Shown piece by piece: positions 1 through 6,916 of a stretch of DNA of 47,761 nt (its first letter is position 1; every line of letters begins with the position of its first letter). The position numbers and the translations under genes are program-made. This DNA is from Lachnospiraceae bacterium (GTDB lineage Bacteria; Bacillota; Clostridia; Lachnospirales; Lachnospiraceae): positions 1 through 47,761 of the forward strand of contig JAEEGQ010000051.1 in assembly GCA_016280395.1 (NCBI GenBank), in the 5' to 3' direction. The notes below the pieces were generated by a model that was not told where the DNA came from, ran no database searches, and saw nothing but the letters and a program-made list of their open reading frames with translations.

Positions 1-174
1 ACGCTTAAGACTGTTGGATCTACGGTTGTTGTACTCGATATCCACGAGCATTCCCAAGCGGTCTTCAAAGGCAAGATCCTTCATTTTCGGATCATCCTTC
101 TGGGTAATGAATGCATCCGCCATAGAGGTCAGGCGCATCTCGATCAGCTTATCAATGGTACTCTGTATGGTCAT
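1..174 (-). CDS. istB: IS21 helper ATPase IstB, N-terminal fragment
   Basis: The first 58 codons of the AAA+ helper ATPase that accompanies the IS21 transposase are visible; the rest lies beyond the left edge. The minus-strand start is the ATG at 174-172, five bases after the istA stop, preceded by an AGGAGGT ribosome binding site that overlaps the end of istA, so the two are translationally linked. The fragment begins MTIQSTIDKLIEMRL and contains the FEDRLGMLVDIEY-type stretch typical of the IstB N-terminal domain. The Walker motifs are not in view, so intactness cannot be judged. Confidence 0.88.
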   Translation of the reverse strand, partial: MTIQSTIDKLIEMRLTSMADAFITQKDDPKMKDLAFEDRLGMLVDIEYNNRRSNSLKR

Positions 175-179
175 GTTTC

Positions 180-1730
180 TTACCTCCTGTAGTAATCAGC
201 GCCACGAGTAATGGCGTGCGGGTTGGTGGGTGTATTCTTGTCTGACGTATCAGAGGAACCTTGATCGTCCAGACCGGCTACAAGAATGTTTTTGATGCTC
301 TTGTAGCTAGGAGATGCAGTGTAACTCAAAGCTTTCTTACAGGCGGCTTCCAAACGTTCAGGAGAGTATTTCTCGGCCATCTTTAAAAGCCCCATACAGC
401 TTCGATACGACTGCTGTTCCACCCGCTGAGAGGTAAGTATTGAATTGATAACTTCGCCAGTACACGGACCGATCTGCATGGCCCATCTTCGGAAACGGTC
501 GCCGTTCCACTCGAGGTACTGCTGATGATCCTCCGGCATGTGTTCGGTTATGGTACTGTATTGTCCCTTTCTCCCATAGAGTCTTCTGTGGGATGCGATA
601 CGGTTTTGCTTATAAAAGATTTCAATGGCTGTGCCGGTTACCCTCACATCCACCTTACGCTTGATATATTCGTAAGGGACGGAGTATAGCATTCCGTCAA
701 TGGATATGTGATAATTGTACTGAACGGTGGCTTGTTTCCATTCCGCCAGTTCATAAGGGGTAGCAGGTAACGGTGCCAGCAATGGCAGTTCTTCGTCGCG
801 GAAGATCTCGTAACGGCTACCCTCTTTCTTTTGGAAGGGCCGATTCACGAAATCTTTTAACTTTTGACGGATGGCACAGTTTAATTCGGCCAAAGAGAAA
901 AACTGTTCATTGCGAAGTGCCGCGGTGATCCATGTGGAAATGTTCCCAACAGAGCCTTCTGCGTTCGGCTTATCCTTCGGTGCTCTAACCCGAGCGGGAA
1001 TGATGGCGGTGTTGTAATGCTCAGCCATTTCATGATAAACAGCATTGATCTGTTGATCATTCCACTTATTGTTATGGATTACAGCCGTCTTGCAGTTGTC
1101 AGGCACCAGGATCCTTGAAACGCCACCAAAGTACTCATACATGTGAACATGAGCACTGATCCAGGAGTCCTGCTTTTCATTCAGAAAAGCCTCGACGTAA
1201 GGGTATTGGCTATACGTCAGGACACCAACAAAGATGTAGGCGTTGATGATCTCACCAGTATCGGGATCAATGATTTGGGCCGGATCGCCAGCCCAATCAA
1301 CCTCGATCTGTTCACCGGGCTTCCGCGCGATGTGCATCGTTGCTCTACGCTTTTGCTCATCCTGCTGGATGTAATAACAGAACTGCGAATACATCAACGG
1401 ATTATCGCCGTTAAGACGGCAGTCCTCAAGATACTCAGTCCACAGGAGCTTCTTGTTCACACCGTTGCGGAGCAGTTCCTTCCGGATATAGTCATAATCC
1501 GGCATTCGTTTGGAAGGAGAAGAACTTTCTTCTTCCCGTGGGAATAGGATCCCTTCGATCACTGCATCTGTGTAAGATGCCGGTAATGGCCATGCCAGTT
1601 CTTTTTCTTTGGCGGCGGCCAAAACCTTGTTGACGGTCTTTTTTGAGACACCGCAGCTGGCAGCAATCTTTTCCTGGCTTAGTTGCAGGATTGGTTGGGC
1701 CAACCGGATGATCTCGCGGTACTTGGTCAT
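180..1730 (-). CDS. istA: IS21 transposase IstA
   Basis: This 516-residue protein is the DDE-type integrase-fold transposase of an IS21 element. The N-terminus (about residues 10-35) has a helix-turn-helix with SQEKIAASCGVSKKTV. The catalytic core has the first Asp in EQIEVDWAGD (near residue 145) and a second Asp in LVPDNCKTAV (near 210), followed by the RVRAPKDKPNAEGSVGN region that carries the Glu. The length fits the family and no frameshift is seen, so the copy looks intact. The start ATG at 1730 has a good AAGGAGGT site upstream. A dyad CGCCATTGGCG (1758-1768) lies in its leader. It acts with IstB in cut-and-paste style transposition and target choice. Confidence 0.95.
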   Translation of the reverse strand: MTKYREIIRLAQPILQLSQEKIAASCGVSKKTVNKVLAAAKEKELAWPLPASYTDAVIEGILFPREEESSSPSKRMPDYDYIRKELLRNGVNKKLLWTEYLEDCRLNGDNPLMYSQFCYYIQQDEQKRRATMHIARKPGEQIEVDWAGDPAQIIDPDTGEIINAYIFVGVLTYSQYPYVEAFLNEKQDSWISAHVHMYEYFGGVSRILVPDNCKTAVIHNNKWNDQQINAVYHEMAEHYNTAIIPARVRAPKDKPNAEGSVGNISTWITAALRNEQFFSLAELNCAIRQKLKDFVNRPFQKKEGSRYEIFRDEELPLLAPLPATPYELAEWKQATVQYNYHISIDGMLYSVPYEYIKRKVDVRVTGTAIEIFYKQNRIASHRRLYGRKGQYSTITEHMPEDHQQYLEWNGDRFRRWAMQIGPCTGEVINSILTSQRVEQQSYRSCMGLLKMAEKYSPERLEAACKKALSYTASPSYKSIKNILVAGLDDQGSSDTSDKNTPTNPHAITRGADYYRR

Positions 1731-1795
1731 ATCTGTGACCTCCTTACAATGAATTTACGCCATTGGCGCATAATTCCATTATAAGGGTGGAACTA

Positions 1796-1890
1796 CCGGA
1801 ATCGCGGTTCCCTACGCCGGAATGTCGGTTTCCGATTTTCCGGAATCGTCGGTTTCCACGTCCGGATTGGCGGTGTAAATCACGCCGGAA
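1796..1890. repeat. IS21 terminal multiple repeats
   Basis: Five related units begin with CCGGA: 1796 (ccggaatcgcggttccc), 1817 (ccggaatgtcggtttcc), 1840 (ccggaatcgtcggtttcc), 1862 (ccggattggcggtg) and 1885 (ccggaatac). Spacing is 21-23 bp, about two helical turns, so proteins bound to successive units would lie on one DNA face. IS21 ends are known to carry such repeated transposase-binding sites. Confidence 0.75.
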
Positions 1891-1895
1891 TACTC

Positions 1896-2198
1896 AATGA
1901 CCGGGAAAGATATGACAGGGAGCTGGCGAAACTTGAGGCAAAAGTCGGGTTCAGCCTTGGGTTTAAGCTGAACATACTTGATAAGAGGCTGTTGTATCTT
2001 ACAGGCGGGAATTACGAGATTTCAGACAAAATGGCAGCCCATCTGGCAAGACGCAAAGAATTTGATTGCCCACCGGAGCATATTGAGCAAGTCTTTGCAA
2101 CAATAAGGAAGACCATATACGAACGCACGGCAAGCAAATCGTTCGAGGCTGTTAAGATAGATGACTACAGGAAAAGAAAAACAGGGGAAGGTAGTTAA
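1896..2198 (+). pseudogene. C-terminal remnant of a gene cut by the IS element
   Basis: An open frame runs without a stop from the IS border to a TAA at 2196-2198, giving about 100 residues (NDRERYDRELAKLEAKVG onward, ending YRKRKTGEGS). The only start-like codon inside, a TTG at 1992, has no ribosome binding site and would remove a continuous helical segment, so this reads as the tail of a longer protein whose 5' part was lost to or displaced by the insertion. The next gene starts one base after its stop, so the pair was probably an operon. The family is not recognised. If the missing half lies beyond the far IS end, this is a recent disruption. Confidence 0.6.
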
Positions 2199-2199
2199 A

Positions 2200-4113
2200 A
2201 TGAAAAAAAACGAACTGCTGGAAAATTTAATTCGGATGAATGAATTATCGGAAGCCGAACTACCTGACATTGAACTCCCGGAATTCGAAGAACTCTACGC
2301 GAATATAGTTGAATCCATGATACCGGAGGGAAAAGCCGGGGGGGAAGAGGTAAAAGCTGTAAAGGCATCGGATGAGACCAAAAGGCCGGATGAGAATAAA
2401 GCCCCGGAAGAGCCGGACAGTTTTGTACTTTCTTCTCACTTTCTCGAAGAGACCGAAACCATGAGGGAATATCTTAAAAGACGCCTTAAGGAGTATCTTT
2501 CCGTAGAGCATCTTCTTTTCAAGACGGAAGTGCTTGATATGAAGGACTATCCCATGATTGATCCGGCCAGCCTCGACGAGCTTAAAAAAGAATTTGAATC
2601 CGATGGTTTCGGTGAAACCCGCGTTTATGTTTTTCAAAGATTTCATAAGCATAAAAAGTATTATGATATTTATGCGTTCATGGAAGATATCATTGATGAT
2701 CGCCTGAAAAAAGTAACGAAACGCTTTATCATTACCGAGGGCATGAGAATGGATGACGAATCCGAGCTTGATTTCGAGTTTTTGATCCGGAAAGATATGC
2801 TCATAAACCCGCGCTTGAAATCCCTGAATTCACATTTCAGATATCTCGCATGGGATTATACCAAGGATTATGCGGAAGACCTTGGTAGTCTGGCACTCGA
2901 CAAACTGTACTCGACCATGAATGACAGAGGTCCTGTGACAAGGCTTTATGAAGCCGGCTACGACAGTCTCGCGTTTATGCTTCCGCGTTATGACAGGATC
3001 AATCTCAAGGGAGAAACGGCAGCGGAGATATTCGGTGTTGACACTCCCGATAATGACGCTTTTTATTCGATGATGAACGGCATAAATGCCGATGTGATCG
3101 AAAACATTATATGCGTGAACCAGCTTGAACGTTGCGCTGTGCTTTTTGATAAGTATCACGATATTCTTACCGAAAAGCCCGGACCGAATGCGTACCAACT
3201 TGGATATCTCGGGGAGCTGTCTTTCGAATATGGAATCTTTTACGGAAGGACTTTCGATAAGCCGCTTTATGACTCTTTTTATGAAACGTTCGGTGATGAT
3301 AAGGTGTCCGGCAATTTTGACGATTTTTTCGAGCTTTATCGCGCGTATTACGGGTTGATCAGAACATGTCCCGAATTTGACATCATTCCTGCAGAGCCGA
3401 GGGCTCAGGCTATCCGTACAGCGAATAAATATTTGCTTGAACTGATCAGGAAAAAGTTCGCTCGAAAGCTCAATCCGGAGATTGAAACGGACAAGAGTCT
3501 TGAATATCACGGAAGCGAATATTCCGTGATTCCTGTGACGTCGATCCTGACTTACTATATTGACGGCGTAATGCTTAATAACGACGCGGTCAGATACAGC
3601 ACATATATCCCGGAAAACACACAGGTGCTGCTTATAAGGAAAAATGATGCTCCTGACAGTCCGTTTGGCTTTATCACCATACTTGATAAGTGCATTCTGA
3701 ATGCTTCCGGCGATTCTGACAGGCTGCTTCTGGGCATTTATGATTTCATCTCCGAATATGCACAGAACAAGGGGCTGAAGTTCAATATGCTCGGAGTGAT
3801 AAGAGACTGGTGGTATCGCTTTAACGAGATGTACCTCGAAGAAGATGAGGATGTTGAGTCGTTGGACGATTACGAGGATGCAGAACGTTTTTATGGTCCT
3901 TTCTACAATTCCGAATCGGCCGGAAGCAGGGCTCAGTGCTGCATCAATGATGAGGATTACCTCTATCTTCTTGAGAACTGTGACGACAGAGAAGTACTGG
4001 ATTTTCTGAATATGATCAAGGAACGGGTAGCGCCGCTCATCAGGAACGGACGACTTGTAAAAGAACCGGTCATGAAACAGGTGCGTTTGTTCGAGACAGT
4101 AAGTGAAACATAA
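2200..4113 (+). CDS. hypothetical 637-residue acidic protein
   Basis: No family is recognised. The ATG at 2200 is chosen over an in-frame upstream ATG at 2161 because GGGGAAGG (2184-2191) lies eight bases before it and it follows the previous stop by one base. The protein is soluble by eye: no signal peptide or membrane segment. Residues about 1-90 are acidic and low complexity (many Glu, Asp, Lys, Pro); the rest looks like one or two large alpha/beta domains rich in aromatic residues, with Cys-Cys (AQCCINDEDYLYLL) near residue 590 and an acidic patch (EEDEDVESLDDYEDAE) near 560. It stands 35 bases before the TatD-like gene and probably shares its transcript. It could be a partner of the TatD-like and ADP-ribosylglycohydrolase proteins; that is only context. 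Confidence 0.8.
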   Translation: MKKNELLENLIRMNELSEAELPDIELPEFEELYANIVESMIPEGKAGGEEVKAVKASDETKRPDENKAPEEPDSFVLSSHFLEETETMREYLKRRLKEYLSVEHLLFKTEVLDMKDYPMIDPASLDELKKEFESDGFGETRVYVFQRFHKHKKYYDIYAFMEDIIDDRLKKVTKRFIITEGMRMDDESELDFEFLIRKDMLINPRLKSLNSHFRYLAWDYTKDYAEDLGSLALDKLYSTMNDRGPVTRLYEAGYDSLAFMLPRYDRINLKGETAAEIFGVDTPDNDAFYSMMNGINADVIENIICVNQLERCAVLFDKYHDILTEKPGPNAYQLGYLGELSFEYGIFYGRTFDKPLYDSFYETFGDDKVSGNFDDFFELYRAYYGLIRTCPEFDIIPAEPRAQAIRTANKYLLELIRKKFARKLNPEIETDKSLEYHGSEYSVIPVTSILTYYIDGVMLNNDAVRYSTYIPENTQVLLIRKNDAPDSPFGFITILDKCILNASGDSDRLLLGIYDFISEYAQNKGLKFNMLGVIRDWWYRFNEMYLEEDEDVESLDDYEDAERFYGPFYNSESAGSRAQCCINDEDYLYLLENCDDREVLDFLNMIKERVAPLIRNGRLVKEPVMKQVRLFETVSET

Positions 4114-4148
4114 GGATTTGTGCATCTTATTCCGGAAAGGAGGCTGCC

Positions 4149-4949
4149 ATGAAAAAAACACCGCTTTTTGATACCCATGCCCACTACGACCACCCTCTGT
4201 TTGCGGGTGTTGAAGCTCCTGTGCTTGAAAAACTCTTTAAGATGGGGGTGCTCAGCGGCGTTGTGATACCTGCGATCACATGGGAAAGCAACTATCAAAG
4301 AGAGCTTTTTCCCAGAGAGCGTTTTCCTGAGTGCTTTTTCGCGGCAGGGCTTCATCCTAAGGCTGCAACAAACGAGAAATGGTGGGATGATGAGAAAAAG
4401 ACCGCATTTTCTGAGCTTTTGAAGGATCCACGCACTGTTGCCGTTAAAACAGGGTTGGATTATTGCAAGAAACATCTTACAGACGCCCAGAAAGAGCACC
4501 AGATCAGGTTCTTGAGGTATCTTATACAGCAGGCGGGTGAAAATGGCTTGCCCCTTGTATTCCATGTCCGCGATGCAATGGATGAGTTTATTCAGATGTT
4601 GCGGGAAACACCTTTGAAAACGGCGGCTGAAGTCCACTGTTTCATGGGAGATGCGAAGACTGCGGAAAAGCTGATGTCTGTTGGGATTACACACTTTGGC
4701 ATAGGCGGGATGCTGACCCGTGATGAATGCGAGTCCTTGCGCGAATGCGTAAAACATTTGAACCTTGATCGTATCCTTCTCGAAACCGACTCGCCCTTTG
4801 TAAAACCCAAGGACTGTACATGGGAGCTTAACGATTCATCAAATTTGATGGGGACTGCGGAACTTATTGCGAGACTTAAAGGTGTTGACACGGAAGAAGT
4901 AGTGGCTGCGGCAGAGAAGAATGCAAGAGAGTTTTTTGCGATCAGATGA
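4149..4949 (+). CDS. TatD-family metal-dependent hydrolase with altered metal site
   Basis: This 266-residue protein is an amidohydrolase-fold TatD relative; family members are metal-dependent DNases or phosphoesterases. Visible ligands are H10 and H12 (DTHAH), H139 (VFHVRDA), H163 (EVHCFMG) and D214 (LETDSPF), in the standard order. The GE-x-GLDY motif, whose Glu bridges the two metals, here reads VAVKTGLDY: Lys100 (AAA at 4446-4448) stands in the Glu position and one residue is missing. The enzyme may therefore be inactive, use a single metal, or have a changed substrate. A strong ribosome binding site (aaaggaggctgcc) precedes the ATG. It is the middle of three co-directional genes. Accessory TatD proteins also occur in phage-defence operons, but no known set is matched here. 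Confidence 0.88.
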   Translation: MKKTPLFDTHAHYDHPLFAGVEAPVLEKLFKMGVLSGVVIPAITWESNYQRELFPRERFPECFFAAGLHPKAATNEKWWDDEKKTAFSELLKDPRTVAVKTGLDYCKKHLTDAQKEHQIRFLRYLIQQAGENGLPLVFHVRDAMDEFIQMLRETPLKTAAEVHCFMGDAKTAEKLMSVGITHFGIGGMLTRDECESLRECVKHLNLDRILLETDSPFVKPKDCTWELNDSSNLMGTAELIARLKGVDTEEVVAAAEKNAREFFAIR

Positions 4950-5010
4950 ATTTGTTCCCGGCTTTCCGAGGCAGCGATCGCATTTTTGGCCTTATGATTA
5001 CGGAGGTTTT

Positions 5011-6789
5011 ATGTACGGAGCAATACTTGGAGATATCATCGGAAGCAGGTTTGAATTTGATGAAGATTGTACTTCCACCGATTTTGAGCTTTTTACCGAA
5101 GATTCAAGATGGACTGACGATACCGTTCTTACAGTTGCCGTCGCAGAGGCGCTTCTTAATGCCGGCAACGACGCGGGTGTGGATGAAATAAAGAAATACT
5201 GCATAAAGAGCTTTCAAAAGTGGGGCTGGGCATATCCGTTTGCCGGGTATGGTCCGTCGTTCTCTACATGGCTTCAGTTTGAGGAACCGGAACCGATGGA
5301 CAGCTTTGGAAACGGCTCTGCGATGCGCGTTTCCCCTGCGGGCTGGCTTTATGATACCGTGAAACGTACGCGCGAAGCGGCACGGGCGACAGCATGGGTA
5401 TCGCATAACCATCCGGAAGGACTTAAGGGGGCGGAATGCGTTGCTGCGGTCATTTTCCTTGCACGGACGGGACACAGAAAGTCCGAAATCGAGGAATATG
5501 TTAACAGAGAGTTTGGCTACGATTATTCTGAGACTTTGGAGGAAATGCGCTTAAAACGCAAGCATACCGCCACGTGTCAGGATTCTTTGCCAAAAGCCCT
5601 GAGGTGCTTTTTCGACGGGACGAATCTTGAACGCGTGATCAGGAACGCGGTGTCGCTTGGCGGAGATACGGATACGATCGCTGCAATTGCCGGAAGCATG
5701 GCCGAAGCGTATTACGGCGTTCCGGCCGTATTGAAACAGGAGTGCGAAACAAGGCTTGAGGAAGGAATGCGGGAGATACTCTTTGCATTTCTTAAGAGTA
5801 CAAAAGAGAGAGTTTACAGGCAGCCTGAAGATTCGGAGCGAAAGATCACGGTCAATCCCTATGAGGTTGATATCGCGCGGACTGCCGCAGAGTTTCGCCG
5901 TAAACTTTCTGAGATGGACAAAACCGGTGATACCCGCTCTTTGGAGCGTTCAATGGAATATATGCATGAAAACCCATGTGAGTTCAAAACAGGCTGGTAT
6001 TGCAAAAACATAGCGGAAGCAGGTTATGAACCCGAATTCATTGATTTCATGCGAAGATATTGCGAGGAAGGAATCGAAGCAGGAGAGTATTCGATCGAAG
6101 GGATACATATCGCTTCCGAAGGCTTCAAATTTCTTTTTGTAAATGACGAGCCGGCCTGGCGGATAGTGTATGATCCGGGGCGAATCATACCGGAACAAGT
6201 ATTCCCCGGACGGCAGCTTCCGGAGAAGCTGATAAAAGCGTTTTTGCTTATTATCCGCAGCACTGTCCCGGATGCAGAACTCTGGAGAAGGCAGCGGATA
6301 TCAGAGTGCTTTAAGGATAAGGCAAATAAGACTTTTGACGCGTTTATCTGCGAAGGGAAAAGCCTGATGCCTGTACAGAAGGTTAAAAGACTGCTTTTGA
6401 AGGTGCTTCCGAAAACAAGTGAAAAATGTGTCAAAGAGGATTTTGAAGCCTTGAAAACATGCCTTATGCGGCTCGAAAAGATCGAGCTGAGGGAGCAGGG
6501 AAGTATTGCGCTGACTTTTGGCAGGGATGTAGTTGGATGGCATCAATATATGGATTATCTATCCGGAATATTGCGTCCCGGGCTTGAAGAGACTACCGAC
6601 CTGCTTACCCATCTTACAGGCCTGTACAATTTCATTAAGTCCGCCAACAAGATCGTCCTGACATATGATCTCTTCTCGGGAGAAGCCGGCTATGGTGTGA
6701 AGTTTTCAATACCGGAGCGGTGGATATTCGAAGAACCGTGGCGGAAGGAAGAGCTTTTTGCATATCGGGGGAAGAAATTCAAAGAATGA
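5011..6789 (+). CDS. ADP-ribosylglycohydrolase fused to unknown C-terminal domain
   Basis: Residues 1 to about 270 form a DraG/ARH-type ADP-ribosylglycohydrolase, which removes ADP-ribose from proteins or small molecules using two magnesium ions. It has the two metal motifs TDDT (35-38) and GGDTDT (217-222), plus SHNHPEGLKGAE near 131-142 and a GNGSAMR loop near 100. Typical single-domain members end near 300 residues. Here about 320 more residues follow with no recognised family; they are mixed helical, without membrane segments. The ATG at 5011 has CGGAGG (5001-5006) just before it; a longer in-frame extension upstream overlaps the TatD-like gene and lacks support. It is third in a row behind the 637-residue and TatD-like genes, with a 61-base gap. 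Confidence 0.85.
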   Translation: MYGAILGDIIGSRFEFDEDCTSTDFELFTEDSRWTDDTVLTVAVAEALLNAGNDAGVDEIKKYCIKSFQKWGWAYPFAGYGPSFSTWLQFEEPEPMDSFGNGSAMRVSPAGWLYDTVKRTREAARATAWVSHNHPEGLKGAECVAAVIFLARTGHRKSEIEEYVNREFGYDYSETLEEMRLKRKHTATCQDSLPKALRCFFDGTNLERVIRNAVSLGGDTDTIAAIAGSMAEAYYGVPAVLKQECETRLEEGMREILFAFLKSTKERVYRQPEDSERKITVNPYEVDIARTAAEFRRKLSEMDKTGDTRSLERSMEYMHENPCEFKTGWYCKNIAEAGYEPEFIDFMRRYCEEGIEAGEYSIEGIHIASEGFKFLFVNDEPAWRIVYDPGRIIPEQVFPGRQLPEKLIKAFLLIIRSTVPDAELWRRQRISECFKDKANKTFDAFICEGKSLMPVQKVKRLLLKVLPKTSEKCVKEDFEALKTCLMRLEKIELREQGSIALTFGRDVVGWHQYMDYLSGILRPGLEETTDLLTHLTGLYNFIKSANKIVLTYDLFSGEAGYGVKFSIPERWIFEEPWRKEELFAYRGKKFKE

Positions 6790-6809
6790 GTCGCATAATC
6801 TGTTTTTTG

Positions 6810-6839
6810 TTGACAGGAAGCGGATTTTCCTGATAGAAT
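6810..6839 (+). promoter_or_regulatory. sigma-A-type promoter of the LRR lipoprotein gene
   Basis: TTGACA (6810-6815) and TAGAAT (6834-6839) are 18 bases apart, in the 127-base gap before the lipoprotein gene. It separates this gene from the preceding trio. Confidence 0.7.
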
Positions 6840-6916
6840 CAAGAAGCAAATATTATTAAAACTAATGCTTGTTGAAAAATGCTTTGTGGATGTTATTTGT
6901 CCGAAAAGGAGCTTGC

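Larger units (their letters stand above)
1..1896 (-). mobile_element. IS21-family insertion sequence (partial at left edge)
   Basis: The element reads leftward: istA, then istB with its ribosome binding site in the istA stop region, the standard IS21 layout. Its end by istA carries five related CCGGAAT-type units starting near 1796, 1817, 1840, 1862 and 1885, spaced 21-23 bp, like the multiple terminal repeats to which IS21 transposases bind. A TATAAT-like -10 box for istA (minus strand, 1778-1783) sits beside these repeats, so transposase binding could repress istA; that is inference. The exact outer boundary is not certain and lies about 1882-1896. The other end is outside the window, so target duplication cannot be tested. 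Confidence 0.88.

Noticed and set aside
2830-4161. Minus-strand frame of 443 codons
   Set aside because: It lies wholly opposite the 637-residue gene, overlaps the next gene, and its translation is full of Ile/Arg/His runs typical of antisense frames.
4921-5010. N-terminal extension of the ADP-ribosylglycohydrolase
   Set aside because: It overlaps the TatD-like gene, lacks a ribosome binding site, and the family begins at MYGAILGDIIG with GGAGG just before it.
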